From Chloroflexota bacterium (lineage in GTDB: Bacteria > Chloroflexota > UBA11872): a stretch of 39,714 nucleotides of DNA. The position numbers and the translations under genes are program-made. The stretch is taken from positions 1 through 39,714 of the forward strand of contig JAPPKM010000175.1 in the NCBI GenBank assembly GCA_028874315.1. Reading direction: 5' to 3'. Below the pieces are notes generated by a model. That model saw only the letters and a program-made list of their open reading frames with translations, was not told the origin of the DNA and did not search any database. The first letter of the stretch is position 1. The number at the start of each line of letters is the position of its first letter. Below are positions 7,912 to 17,079 of the stretch, piece by piece.

Positions 7912-9827
7912 CTAAAGAGCACCAGACTGCCGACAGTCAGCACCAGGCCAACGACCATCAGGAGCGCGTAATTCTGGGCCTGGCCGGTCTGAAGGCGCCT
8001 GACCTGGCCAGCGGTGAAGCGCGAGAGGTGCCCGACGCCGTTGACGATGCCGTCAACCACCCCCGCGTCGAAGCCCCAGGAGATCATTGCCAGGGCCTTG
8101 GTGAACGCCACGCCAAAACCGTCGCCGATGTGGTCCATGTACCACTTCTGGCGGAACAGGGTCTCCGCGCCAGGGAGGATCCGTCGCGCCAGTGCCGGGA
8201 TGCTCATTCCCCGGCTGTAGGCGCCGAGCGCCAGCAAGAGGCCGCCGCCGGCCGCGACGGTGGAAATCAAGGCCAGGACGAGGGTCGCCGGCGGCCCGGC
8301 ACCCTCGAGGTGGACGATTCCGGCCGCGTACTTGAGATAGCCGTGGATGATTCCGTGCTCCGGCGGGATCCCCAGCACGGCGCCCGCGAGCACGGCTCCG
8401 GCTGCCAGCACGATCAGCGGCAGGGTCATCACCCGAGGCGACTCGTGCGCGGTGGCGTACAGTTCGGCGTTGCGCGGCTGGCCGTGGAAGGTCTTGACGA
8501 TCATTCGGAACGTGTAGAAGGCGGTCATGACGGAGACGGCCAAGCCGGTGAAATAGAAGACCCAGAAGATCCCCGCGCCATGATCCGCGGCAAGCGACGT
8601 ACCCGGGTCGGAAGTTGCCTTGAGATGCGTCAGGGCCAGAACCTCGTCCTTACTCCAGAACCCAGCCAGCGGGAAGATCGCCGCGAGCGCAAGTCCGCCC
8701 AGGAGGAACGTGACGTAGGTGACGGGGAGCTTGCGCCACAAGCCGCCCATCTGCCGCATGTCTTGTTCGTCATTCAGTGCGTGAATGACGCTGCCCGATC
8801 CGAGAAACAGGAGTGCCTTGAAGAACGCGTGCGTGGCCAGGTGGAAGATCGCGACTGTGTATGCGCCGGCTCCGGCCGCCAGGAACATCAGACCCAACTG
8901 ACTGACGGTTGAATACGCGAGGACGCGCTTGATGTCGGTTTGCGTGAGGGCAATGGTGGCCGCGAGGAAGGCTGTGAACGTGCCGACGGCGGCGACGAGC
9001 AGCAGCGCCTCGGGCGCCGCGGAGTAGACGGGATTTAGGCGCGCGACGAGGTAGACGCCGGCGGTGACCATGGTCGCGGCGTGAATCAGGGCGCTGACCG
9101 GCGTCGGACCTTCCATCGCGTCGGGCAGCCAGGTGTGCAGCGGGAACTGCGCCGATTTGCCCATGGCGCCGATGAAGAGCAGGCAGGCGATGGCCGTCAC
9201 CATGCGCGGGTCCGCCGCCCCCAATCCGTCAAAGATTTCGCGGTAGCGCAGCGTCCCGAACTCGTGGAAGGCCAGGATGATGCCGATGGCGAATCCGAAG
9301 TCGCCGATCCGGTTGACCAGGAAGGCCTTGGTGGCGGCGGCATTGGCGCTGTCGCGCTCGTACCAGTAGCCGATGAGCAGGTACGAGCAGAGCCCCACCA
9401 TCTCCCAGAAGATGAAGAGCTGGAGCAGGTTGTCCGAGATGACCAGCATGATCATGCTGAACACGAACAGCGGGATCCAGGTGAAGAAGCGCGGCTTGTT
9501 GGCGTCGTGGTCCATGTAGCCGACGGCGTACATGGAGACGAGCGTGCTGACGCCGGTGACGACGAGCAGCATCACGACCGTAAGCGCGTCGGTCAGGAAT
9601 GCGATTTCGATGTCTAAGCCACCGCTGGCAACCCAGGTGTAAAGGACCGACGAGTCCTTGTCGGAGCCGATGCTCTGGATCCAGAGCGCCACCGTGGCCA
9701 CGAACGATCCCAGGATCGCCAGCGTCGACACCCAGCCCGTCCAGCGCGGGTCGCGCCGACCCACCAGGCCGTTGACCGCAAAGGCCAGCAACGGGAGCAG
9801 GGGAATGATCCAGGGCGCGTCTAGCAT
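7908..9827 (-). CDS. nuoL: NADH-quinone oxidoreductase subunit L
   Basis: NuoL is the most distal proton-pumping subunit of complex I and carries the long lateral helix. The 639-residue protein has the NuoL pattern FIFWEMVGLCSYLLIGYWYER, then KSAQFPLHTWLPDAMEGPTPVSALIHAATMV across the middle, and TDIKRVLAYSTVSQLG. A C-terminal extension of about 150 residues corresponds to the lateral-helix region. Start ATG 9827 gives MLDAPWIIPLLPLL. It lies 31 bp after nuoK and overlaps nuoM by 4 bp. Length is normal. Confidence 0.95.
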   Translation of the reverse strand: MLDAPWIIPLLPLLAFAVNGLVGRRDPRWTGWVSTLAILGSFVATVALWIQSIGSDKDSSVLYTWVASGGLDIEIAFLTDALTVVMLLVVTGVSTLVSMYAVGYMDHDANKPRFFTWIPLFVFSMIMLVISDNLLQLFIFWEMVGLCSYLLIGYWYERDSANAAATKAFLVNRIGDFGFAIGIILAFHEFGTLRYREIFDGLGAADPRMVTAIACLLFIGAMGKSAQFPLHTWLPDAMEGPTPVSALIHAATMVTAGVYLVARLNPVYSAAPEALLLVAAVGTFTAFLAATIALTQTDIKRVLAYSTVSQLGLMFLAAGAGAYTVAIFHLATHAFFKALLFLGSGSVIHALNDEQDMRQMGGLWRKLPVTYVTFLLGGLALAAIFPLAGFWSKDEVLALTHLKATSDPGTSLAADHGAGIFWVFYFTGLAVSVMTAFYTFRMIVKTFHGQPRNAELYATAHESPRVMTLPLIVLAAGAVLAGAVLGIPPEHGIIHGYLKYAAGIVHLEGAGPPATLVLALISTVAAGGGLLLALGAYSRGMSIPALARRILPGAETLFRQKWYMDHIGDGFGVAFTKALAMISWGFDAGVVDGIVNGVGHLSRFTAGQVRRLQTGQAQNYALLMVVGLVLTVGSLVLFR

Positions 9828-9858
9828 CCCGGGGTCCTCACGCGTGCCATGCCCAGAG

Positions 9859-10158
9859 TCACCCGCTCAGGCTGTCGAGCTGGTCGACGTTGACCACGGG
9901 GTTTACACGGCTGAGCGCTACAAGAATCGCCAGGCCGATGGCCACTTCGGCGGCGGCGACGGTCAGCGAGAACACCACGAGGACGAATCCGGCCTGGTCG
10001 TCCAGGTAGCGGGAGAACGCCGCCAGGGTTACGTTTGCGCCTTGAAGCATCAATTCGATGCACATGAGCATCACGATGGCGTTGCGGCGGATCAGCACGC
10101 CGGTGGCGCCCAGGGCGAAGAGCAGGGCGCCAACGACCAGGAAACCGTTCAGCATCAT
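9859..10158 (-). CDS. nuoK: NADH-quinone oxidoreductase subunit K
   Basis: NuoK is a small three-helix membrane subunit of complex I linking the quinone end to the pumps. The 99-residue protein has the conserved intramembrane glutamates in NAIVMLMCIELMLQGANV (Glu in CIELML) and in VAAAEVAIGLAILVAL. The ATG at 10158 overlaps the nuoJ stop by 4 bp. Length and helix pattern are standard. Confidence 0.95.
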   Translation of the reverse strand: MMLNGFLVVGALLFALGATGVLIRRNAIVMLMCIELMLQGANVTLAAFSRYLDDQAGFVLVVFSLTVAAAEVAIGLAILVALSRVNPVVNVDQLDSLSG

Positions 10159-10790
10159 CGCGCGGACTCTTCAAGGACCGGCGCGGCTGCGCTGGACTGG
10201 TCCGCCGCCGCTTCATCCGATGAGCCGGGCCGCGCCTGCGGGTAGTCGGCTTGCTCGTGCACTTCGATACGCCGCGCCAGCACGATTGCGCCGATGGTCG
10301 CGGCCGTCAGGAGCACGCTTGCCCCAAGAAACGGCAGCGTGAATTCATTGAAGAGCGCCACGGCCAGGGCCTGCGTGCTTCCGCCGAGTTCCGAAACGGT
10401 GGCTGGCGGAAAGGCGCCCTTGATCGATTCGCTGATCTCGGGCGTACCGACGCTCACGACCACGGCTTCGATAGCCAGCAGGATTCCCAGGGGAATGCCC
10501 AGCCAGATCTGCCGGTGCGTCACGCGCTCCTCCGGCAGCCGCCGCATGTCCAGCATCATCAGCGTGAACAGGAATAGCACGACGATGGCGCCGGCGTAGA
10601 TGGCGATCTGGGCCACGGCCAGGAAGCCGGCGCCCAGGATCACGAAGAGTCCGGCCACGTGGAAAATCACGATGACCAGGGAAATCGCCGCGTGGACCGG
10701 ATTGCGTGAGGCCAGCATCAGGACGCCGGCGCCGACAGCCGCAATAGCCAGATACCAGAAGGCTACGGTGGTCTCGAGGTTGTCTGCCAT
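10155..10790 (-). CDS. nuoJ: NADH-quinone oxidoreductase subunit J
   Basis: NuoJ is a five-helix membrane subunit of complex I beside the quinone chamber. The 211-residue protein shows the typical start AFWYLAIAAVGAGVLMLASRNPVHAA, the loop GAGFLAVAQIAIYAGAIVVLFLFTLMML (both read across helices 1-3) and a hydrophilic tail of about 35 residues. Start ATG 10790 gives MADNLETTVAFW. It follows nuoI after 65 bp, the widest internal gap of the operon, and overlaps nuoK by 4 bp. Confidence 0.94.
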   Translation of the reverse strand: MADNLETTVAFWYLAIAAVGAGVLMLASRNPVHAAISLVIVIFHVAGLFVILGAGFLAVAQIAIYAGAIVVLFLFTLMMLDMRRLPEERVTHRQIWLGIPLGILLAIEAVVVSVGTPEISESIKGAFPPATVSELGGSTQALAVALFNEFTLPFLGASVLLTAATIGAIVLARRIEVHEQADYPQARPGSSDEAAADQSSAAAPVLEESAR

Positions 10791-10855
10791 GTGGCTACGT
10801 TCTTCCGGCCACGGGTTGGCGGACGCCGAATTGTCGGCGTACGTGACGGTCCGCG

Positions 10856-11347
10856 TCAGCCACGTTCGAACCAGTTGGCGATGGCTTCGCCCGGTCCAAT
10901 GTTCTTTTGCTCGGCTTCCCGGTTGGCCTGATCGCTTTCGTAGATCTCGATCATCTTCTGGCCGTCGATCAAAAGGCCGCGACGATCATCCGTAATGAGG
11001 TGGAAGTCGTGCGTTCGCTGAAGGGCGTCAACGGGGCAGGCCTCGATGCAGAAATAGCAGAACACGCAGCGCCCCACGTCGAACAGGTAGCGGTCGACGA
11101 AGCGTGTGCCGTCCGCGTTCTCGCTGGTGTCAACGCGGATCACGTCGTTCGGACAGGCGGTTTCGCACAGGCCGCAGCCCACGCAGGTCATGCCGCCGGT
11201 CACTTCGTCGCGACGCATGCCCACCTGGCCGCGGAAGCGGTAGGAGATGTCTCGCACTTGCTCCGGGTAGAGGACGGTCGCCGGCTTGCGGCCGGTGACC
11301 ATGAGCATGGTCTTGAGTCCCTTCATGACGCCAGAACCGAGGGGCAT
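10856..11347 (-). CDS. nuoI: NADH-quinone oxidoreductase subunit I (2x[4Fe-4S])
   Basis: NuoI holds clusters N6a and N6b, passing electrons towards the terminal cluster N2. The 163-residue protein has two four-cysteine motifs: C55-C58-C61-C65 (CVGCGLCETACP) and C94-C97-C100-C104 (CVFCYFCIEACP). The N-terminal region KPATVLYPEQ is typical. Start ATG 11347 is 3 bp after nuoH, and ATG at residue 8 (MKGLKTML) is an alternative. The partner N2 subunit, NuoB, is not encoded in this operon. Confidence 0.95.
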   Translation of the reverse strand: MPLGSGVMKGLKTMLMVTGRKPATVLYPEQVRDISYRFRGQVGMRRDEVTGGMTCVGCGLCETACPNDVIRVDTSENADGTRFVDRYLFDVGRCVFCYFCIEACPVDALQRTHDFHLITDDRRGLLIDGQKMIEIYESDQANREAEQKNIGPGEAIANWFERG

Positions 11348-11350
11348 GCG

Positions 11351-12352
11351 CTAGCTCCAGGCCATCCGTAGACCGGCCGCGATCAGCAGGTTGAGCACGC
11401 CGATCGGAATAAGGATCTTCCAGCAGAAGTTCATGAGCTGGTCGTAGCGGAACCGCGGCTGCGTGGCACGCAGCAGGAAAAAGCCAAACATGAACAGGCT
11501 GCACTTGAGCAGGAACCAGAACACGCCTGTGAGCGCTTCCAGCCCGGGGATCGTCCAGCCGCGCCAGCCGCCGAGAAAGAGCGTGGCGACGAGGGCCGAC
11601 ATCAGCAGCATGTTGGCGTATTCGGCCATGAAGAAGAACGCCCAGCGCATGCCCGAGTACTCAACGTGGAAGCCGGCGACCAGTTCCGACTCGGCTTCCG
11701 GCAGGTCGAAGGGGGCCCGGTTGGTCTCGGCCACGGCGGCAATCAGGAAGAGAAGGAAGCCGATCAACTGCGGAACGATGAACCAGAGTCCGGCCTGCGC
11801 GTTGACGATGTCGATCAGGCTCAGCGAGCCGGCGTAGATGATGACCGCCAAGACGGCGAGCCCCATGACCAGTTCGTAGCTGATGACTTGCGCGCTGGAT
11901 CGCAGCGCGCCGAGGTGGGCGTACTTGCTGTTCGACGACCAGCCCGACATGACGACGCCGTACACGCCAAGCGATCCCATGGCGAGGAAGAACAGGATTC
12001 CAACGTTGAGATCGGCAATCCACAGACCAATCGTTCGGCCCATTTCGACTTCTGGACCAAACGGGACGATGGCCCAGGCCGCCATGGCCGGGACCACCAT
12101 CATTACCGGCGCGAACCAGTACACGCCCTTGTCGGACTTGGCCGGGATCATGTCTTCCTTGATTCCCAGTTTCAGGCCGTCGGCCGCCGTCTGCAGCGTG
12201 CCGCGCCAGCCCACGCGGTGCGGGCCGTAGCGCGACTGCATGCGGCCGAGGATCCAGCGCTCCAGCAGCACGAGCGGCATTGCGCCGATGGCAAAGAGCA
12301 GGAAGACCGCCAAGACCTTCGTGATCAGGATCAACCAGGCCCAGAAATCCAT
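11351..12352 (-). CDS. nuoH: NADH-quinone oxidoreductase subunit H
   Basis: NuoH forms most of the quinone-binding chamber at the heel of complex I. The 333-residue membrane protein has the signatures RWILGRMQSRYGPHRVGWRG, ETNRAPFDLPEAESELVAGF (the conserved acidic loop) and GMRWAFFFMAEYANM. Start ATG 12352 gives MDFWAWLILITKVLAVF. It lies 2 bp after nuoG and 3 bp before nuoI. Length is standard. Confidence 0.96.
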   Translation of the reverse strand: MDFWAWLILITKVLAVFLLFAIGAMPLVLLERWILGRMQSRYGPHRVGWRGTLQTAADGLKLGIKEDMIPAKSDKGVYWFAPVMMVVPAMAAWAIVPFGPEVEMGRTIGLWIADLNVGILFFLAMGSLGVYGVVMSGWSSNSKYAHLGALRSSAQVISYELVMGLAVLAVIIYAGSLSLIDIVNAQAGLWFIVPQLIGFLLFLIAAVAETNRAPFDLPEAESELVAGFHVEYSGMRWAFFFMAEYANMLLMSALVATLFLGGWRGWTIPGLEALTGVFWFLLKCSLFMFGFFLLRATQPRFRYDQLMNFCWKILIPIGVLNLLIAAGLRMAWS

Positions 12353-12354
12353 GC

Positions 12355-14790
12355 CTAGGCCTTGCTCACGCGCACGGCGGCGCCGTCCGGGGCTCTTGCG
12401 TCAAGCTGACGTGGCGCCGCTTCCAGGAAGCGATCGGGCAGGCTGACCACGCCGGCCGGCACCCGCCGCGCAACCATGGCTTTCAGGTTGACTTCGCCGC
12501 CCGCGGATGACACGTGTACGCGGTCGCCGTGGGCGATCTGAAGCCGCTGGGCATCGTCCGGGTTCAGCTCGGCTACGGCGTCCGGCAGCATGACTGTCAG
12601 GCTTGGTGCATGGCGCCCGGCGACGCCGGCCGTATAAAGGTGCTGCTCGGTTGCCAGTACGAGCCAGTCGTCGTCAACTGTCGGTCGATCCGCGCCATTC
12701 ACGGAGACGGCAAGCCCCGAACCTGGAATGGACGGTGGCATGGAGAGCGTGGCCAGTTCGTCGGAAATGGGCTGGTGGCTGCGCCAGCCAAAGTCGGCGC
12801 CCAGCGCGGCGGCGATGCGGGCCACAATCTCCCAATCGGGGCGAGCCTCGCCTACCGGCGGAATTGCCGGGTCGAGCCGGCCCAGCCGGCCTTCGAAGTT
12901 CGTGAAGTGTCCGCCCTTTTCGGCGAACGAGGCGCCCGGCAGCACGACATCGGCGACTTCCGTTGTCGCGTTGGCAAAGATGTCCTGCGCGACGACGAGC
13001 GGTGCGTTACTAAGGGCGGCACGCATGCCGCTGGGATTGGCGGCGCCGCCTACGACGTCCTCGCCCACTACGTAGAGTGCCTGCATGGGGCCTTCGACGA
13101 ATTCGGCGAAGGGCAGTCCCGGCTGCTCGCTTACCTCAACGCCCCAGGCCTGGCCGACCTGGCTTCGGGCATCGGCGTCCGCAAGCGGACGGGCGCCTGG
13201 CAGCAAGTCCGGGGCCATGCCAACGCGGAACGTTCCGACCGAATTCGCGCGCTCCGGCAGCGGGAACAGCTTGACGCCGTCCCGCGCCAGCGCCAGGTTG
13301 GCGGCCGCTTGCGCGATCTTGCCGGCCTTGCCGAGCGTCCAAACGCCGGTGTCCCATACCACGGCCACGGAAGCGGCTGCGCCGACAAGCTGGCTGATGT
13401 CGTCAAAGGTGGCGGCGTCGACACCGGTCGCTTGCTCGGCGCCTTCCGAAGGTGCGCCGGCCAGGGCGCTGAGGAATGCGGCTTCCGCACCCGGGCGTAT
13501 GCGTGCCGAGACGGTGGCGAAGTCATCGAGCCCGCTGGCCAGGCGTGTGGCGACCACCAGCTTGCGTCCAGCATCTCGGGCCGCCTGCTTGATATGCGCC
13601 CCAACGACGTTGTGCGTCTGCCCGATGTCCGCGCCGACGACGAGGATCAGATCCGACGCCAGCAGTTCACTCTGCGTATGGGGGCCCACTTCGCTGCCCA
13701 ACACCGCACGCAGCGTGCGGGCCGTGGCGTGCAGGCCGCTGTCCTGGCTGTACACGTTGTTGGTTCCGAGCACGGCGCGGGCAAATCGCTGGAGCGTGTA
13801 GTTGTCCTCGTTGGTTGTGTTGGGGGAACCGACGACTCCAACGGCACTTGGTCCGTGCTCGTCCAGAACGTCGCGGAGTCCGGTTGTAATCGCGTCCAGC
13901 GCCGCGCGCCAACTCACCGGCCAGAGCACGCCGCCGCGGCGGATCATCGGCTGGGTAATCCGGTTCTCGCTGTTTACGAACGAGTGACCGAAGAAGCCCT
14001 TGGCGCAGAGGATGCCGCGGTCCGGGTCTTCCATGCCATTACTGCGTGTTCGCACCACTTCGCCATGCCGCGATTCCACCAGGATCGAGCAACCAACCGA
14101 GCAGTGCGGGCAGGTCGAGGCCGCCTTTTCGGTCTGCCAGCTTCGGGCCGAGTGCTTGAACGGGCGACTCAGCAGGGCGCCGACGGGGCACGTCTCTATG
14201 CACATGCCGCAGCGTTCGCAGTCCATGAAGTCGTGCTGCGCCGGGGCAATGAACGTGCCCACGCTGCGCTCCACGAAGTCCAGGGCGCGCACGCCGATCT
14301 GTTCGTCGCACATGCGCACGCAGCGGCCGCAGAGGATGCAGCGGTTGTGGTTAATGAGGATGACCTCGTTGAGGATCTCCTCCGGGTGGGCCTTGGGTAC
14401 GGTTTCGTAGGGGCTCTGGTGAATCTCCTGGTCAAACACCTCGTCCTGCAGCTCGCAGGTTCCCGCCTGGTCGCAGTAGGGACAGTCGAGGGGATGGTGC
14501 TGGAGCTGCAACTCGATTACGTGCTTGCGTATGTCGCGGATGCTCTGGCTATTGGTCACCACGGTCATGCCGTCGCCGGCCGGCGTTGTGCAGGAGGCTG
14601 TCGGTCGTGGCGGTCCGGGCTGGACCTCGACCACGCACATTCGGCAGGCGCCATACGGCTTCAGTCGCGGATCGGTACAGAGCGTTGGGATTTCGACGCC
14701 GATGGACTCGCAGGCCTGCAGCACCGTGGCGCCGCGGGGTACCTGAACTTCAGTTCCGTCGATGGTGAGCGTGACGGTGTCGGAGCTCAT
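12355..14790 (-). CDS. nuoG: NADH-quinone oxidoreductase subunit G
   Basis: NuoG carries iron-sulfur clusters of the peripheral arm. In the 811-residue protein the [2Fe-2S] cysteines are C38, C49, C52 and C67. A His-Cys motif follows (C103, C106, C112). Two ferredoxin-like motifs are C151-C154-C157-C161 and C191-C194-C197-C201. An N7-type motif is C227-C230-C234 with C262 (CAKG). The rest is a molybdopterin-oxidoreductase-like fold. The Cys/Sec-containing active-site segment of formate dehydrogenases is not seen, so the fold is probably structural. The start overlaps nuoD by 4 bp. nuoE and nuoF, which normally precede nuoG, are missing here. Confidence 0.93.
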   Translation of the reverse strand: MSSDTVTLTIDGTEVQVPRGATVLQACESIGVEIPTLCTDPRLKPYGACRMCVVEVQPGPPRPTASCTTPAGDGMTVVTNSQSIRDIRKHVIELQLQHHPLDCPYCDQAGTCELQDEVFDQEIHQSPYETVPKAHPEEILNEVILINHNRCILCGRCVRMCDEQIGVRALDFVERSVGTFIAPAQHDFMDCERCGMCIETCPVGALLSRPFKHSARSWQTEKAASTCPHCSVGCSILVESRHGEVVRTRSNGMEDPDRGILCAKGFFGHSFVNSENRITQPMIRRGGVLWPVSWRAALDAITTGLRDVLDEHGPSAVGVVGSPNTTNEDNYTLQRFARAVLGTNNVYSQDSGLHATARTLRAVLGSEVGPHTQSELLASDLILVVGADIGQTHNVVGAHIKQAARDAGRKLVVATRLASGLDDFATVSARIRPGAEAAFLSALAGAPSEGAEQATGVDAATFDDISQLVGAAASVAVVWDTGVWTLGKAGKIAQAAANLALARDGVKLFPLPERANSVGTFRVGMAPDLLPGARPLADADARSQVGQAWGVEVSEQPGLPFAEFVEGPMQALYVVGEDVVGGAANPSGMRAALSNAPLVVAQDIFANATTEVADVVLPGASFAEKGGHFTNFEGRLGRLDPAIPPVGEARPDWEIVARIAAALGADFGWRSHQPISDELATLSMPPSIPGSGLAVSVNGADRPTVDDDWLVLATEQHLYTAGVAGRHAPSLTVMLPDAVAELNPDDAQRLQIAHGDRVHVSSAGGEVNLKAMVARRVPAGVVSLPDRFLEAAPRQLDARAPDGAAVRVSKA

Positions 14791-16019
14791 CGATCTACCT
14801 CACCCAGCACGATGTCGACACTGCCGATGATTGCTACCACGTCGGCGATCAGGCTGCCCACGCTGATTTCCTCGATGATGCTGAGATTGACGAACGACGG
14901 GGAGCGCACGTGGCAACGGTACGGCATCCCGGTGCCGTCGCTGACGAAGTAGAAGCCGAGTTCGCCCTTCGGGTTCTCGATCCCAAAGTAGGCCTCGCCC
15001 GGAGGCGGTTGCACCCCGTGCATTACGAGCTTGAAGTGGTTGATCATCGCTTCCATGTCGACGGGCACGCGCCCGATGTCCGGAGGCACGACCTGGGGCA
15101 GGTCCACGTTGGAGGGCGCGTCCAGCGGCAGGTCGCGCAGCGCCTCGACGCACTGTCCGATGATGCGCTTCGACTGATACATCTCGTTTAGACGCACGAG
15201 GTAGCGGGCGTAAACATCGCCCTCGGTGAAGACCGGCACCTCAAAGTCCACCAGGTCGTAGGCGGCGTACGGCTGCGCCTTGCGGAGATCCCAGGCAATG
15301 CCCGAGCCGCGAATCACCGGCCCGGTCAGCCCGTAGCTGAGCGCCTGTTCCTGGGTGATGATTCCGACGTCGCGCGTGCGCTCGATGAAGACCTCGTTCT
15401 CGGTCAATAGCGCGTCGATCTCGTCCAGCGTGTAGCCGTTGAGAAACGCTTCCACGTTGTCCAGCCACTGATCGCCCACGTCGTGCGGACCGGTACCGCC
15501 GACGCGCATGAAGGAGGTGGTCAGGCGTGCGCCGCATGCTTCCTCGAAGAGGTAGAGGATTTTCTCGCGTTCCCGGAGCGACCAGAGAAACGCGGACATG
15601 GCACCGATATCCAGCCCATGCGTGCCCAGCCATATGTGGTGGGCGGCCAGGCGCGACAGTTCCGCAACGGCGCTGCGCAGGTAGCGGGCCCGCAGCGGGA
15701 TTTCGTCGGTGATGCCCATCAGCTTCTCGATGGCCATCAGGTAGCCCATGTTGTTGGACGGGCCCGAGGTGTAGTCCATGCGGTCGGTCAACGTGATGCC
15801 GCCGCGGTAGTCGTGGACCTCCAGCAGCTTTTCCACGCCTCGGTGCAGGTAACCCATGTCCGCATCGCAGCGGCGGACTTCCTCGCCATCAAGTTCGATC
15901 ACGAGGCGGAGCACGCCGTGGGTGCTGGGGTGTTGCGGCCCCATGTTGAGGATCATGTTGTCCCCACTGCCGCGTTCCAGGTCGACGCGAGCGCCGGCCA
16001 TTCCGGACTCCACCGTCAT
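14787..16019 (-). CDS. nuoD: NADH-quinone oxidoreductase subunit D
   Basis: NuoD is the 49-kDa-type subunit that lines the quinone site, and it descends from hydrogenase large subunits. The 410-residue protein includes [33 protein letters not shown] and [15 protein letters not shown], with the conserved quinone-site His in the HPSTHG stretch. The start is ATG 16019, overlapping the nuoC stop as ATGA; an ATG at 16049 would add ten unusual residues. It also overlaps nuoG by 4 bp. Length is normal. Confidence 0.96.
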   Translation of the reverse strand: MTVESGMAGARVDLERGSGDNMILNMGPQHPSTHGVLRLVIELDGEEVRRCDADMGYLHRGVEKLLEVHDYRGGITLTDRMDYTSGPSNNMGYLMAIEKLMGITDEIPLRARYLRSAVAELSRLAAHHIWLGTHGLDIGAMSAFLWSLREREKILYLFEEACGARLTTSFMRVGGTGPHDVGDQWLDNVEAFLNGYTLDEIDALLTENEVFIERTRDVGIITQEQALSYGLTGPVIRGSGIAWDLRKAQPYAAYDLVDFEVPVFTEGDVYARYLVRLNEMYQSKRIIGQCVEALRDLPLDAPSNVDLPQVVPPDIGRVPVDMEAMINHFKLVMHGVQPPPGEAYFGIENPKGELGFYFVSDGTGMPYRCHVRSPSFVNLSIIEEISVGSLIADVVAIIGSVDIVLGEVDR

Positions 16020-16591
16020 TGGCCGTTCGCCTTGTCGACGTCGGCCCAAAAGTCATCCGGGTCGAGCTGACCGACCAAATCGTTGCGGTGGGCGTCCTCG
16101 GGGAAGGTCGGGCCTTCCACGGGGTATTCCTTGCGCAGCGGGTGGCCCTCGTAGCCTTCGGGCAGCAGGATGCGCTTCAGGTTGGGATGTCCAGTGAATT
16201 GGATTCCAAATAGGTCAAACACCTCGCGCTCCAGGTACAGGGCCGAGGCGTATGTACCGGTCGCCGAGGCCACGGCAGCTCCATCAGCAAGGCGGGCGGT
16301 GACACGGGCAAAGAGGTTGTTGGTCAGCGAGCGGAATTGCCAGACGACCTGGAACTCGCGTCCGACGTCCAGCGGCCAGTGCACCGCGGTTACATCGACC
16401 AGCTGTTCGAGCCGCAGTTCGGGATCGTCGCGCAAGGCCGGAAACAGGTTGGGCAGCGCTTCCGGCGACACCTCGGCTACGGGGTCGCCATGATCCTCGC
16501 GTCCGCCAACGTAGGCCGTACCAGCATGTCCCTGAATGCGATCCAGAATGGCTGCGGAGGCCAGCGTTGGTGAGGCGGCGGGCACCAGCAT
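16016..16591 (-). CDS. nuoC: NADH-quinone oxidoreductase subunit C
   Basis: NuoC is the 30-kDa-type peripheral subunit next to NuoD. The 191-residue protein contains the signature [20 protein letters not shown] followed by [19 protein letters not shown]. NuoC and NuoD are separate genes, unlike the fused form of enterobacteria. Start ATG 16591 lies only 3 bp after the nuoA stop. This is the position where nuoB would normally stand, so nuoB is absent without any remnant. Confidence 0.95.
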   Translation of the reverse strand: MLVPAASPTLASAAILDRIQGHAGTAYVGGREDHGDPVAEVSPEALPNLFPALRDDPELRLEQLVDVTAVHWPLDVGREFQVVWQFRSLTNNLFARVTARLADGAAVASATGTYASALYLEREVFDLFGIQFTGHPNLKRILLPEGYEGHPLRKEYPVEGPTFPEDAHRNDLVGQLDPDDFWADVDKANGQ

Positions 16592-16594
16592 GGG

Positions 16595-16957
16595 CTAGCG
16601 GTTCCAGTCCAGGGCGCCTTTGCGCCACTCGTAGACGAATGCCACCGCCAGAATAAGGATGAAGACCACGCCAGCGAGGAACAGTGACAACTGGTCGTCG
16701 ATCATGTTGAAGTAGAGCGCCCAGGGATAGAAAAAGAGCAACTCGACATCGAAAATCAGGAACGTGACGGCTACCAGGTAGAAGCGGATGTTGTGCCGGC
16801 CGCGCGCGTCGCCGATGGGCGGCATCCCAGACTCGTAAGCCTCGACCTTGGCGGCGTACTTGCGGCGCGGCTTGAGCAGGATGGTGCCGACAAGGCTCCC
16901 GACCGCAAATAGGAAGGCGATGGCCATCAGGAGGACAATCGCTACCCAGCTAGGCAT
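16595..16957 (-). CDS. nuoA: NADH-quinone oxidoreductase subunit A
   Basis: NuoA is a three-helix membrane subunit of complex I. The 120-residue protein has the conserved loop KVEAYESGMPPIGDARGRHNIRFY, read in two parts, and FLIFDVELLFFYPWA with its intramembrane acidic residues. The loop Cys found in many homologues is Ser in YESG. Start ATG 16957 is 40 bp downstream of a perfect Rex-type operator, so nuoA heads the operon. No strong ribosome binding site is evident at usual spacing. Confidence 0.95.
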   Translation of the reverse strand: MPSWVAIVLLMAIAFLFAVGSLVGTILLKPRRKYAAKVEAYESGMPPIGDARGRHNIRFYLVAVTFLIFDVELLFFYPWALYFNMIDDQLSLFLAGVVFILILAVAFVYEWRKGALDWNR

Positions 16958-16996
16958 CGGTGCGCTTCGCCTGTCCCCTTGCCGTGTGCGGCTGCG

Positions 16997-17029
16997 TTGT
17001 GATCATTTTCACAAACTCCGCGCATCATA
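16997..17029 (-). promoter_or_regulatory. Rex operator and -10 element of the nuo operon
   Basis: TTGTGATCATTTTCACAA (16997-17014) matches the Rex consensus TTGTGA-N6-TCACAA exactly on both half-sites. It lies between rex and nuoA. A minus-strand -10-like TATGAT (17029-17024) places transcription start at or just before the operator. Bound Rex would therefore block initiation. Rex leaves DNA when NADH is high, so nuo is predicted to be induced by a reduced NADH pool. The -35 element is not clear. Confidence 0.85.
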
Positions 17030-17079
17030 CGCGCCAACTGTCCGACTCGCGAGCCCACGAGCCGCCGGCGTCCGAGATT

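Noticed and set aside
8028-9617. Long open frames on the plus strand opposite nuoL
   Set aside because: Highly charged His/Gln/Arg-rich products mirror the membrane-protein codons of nuoL. No start signals or motifs are present.
12514-14952. 812-codon open frame on the plus strand
   Set aside because: It lies antisense to nuoG over nearly its whole length. Its composition is that of a GC-rich shadow frame, and no protein motif is seen.
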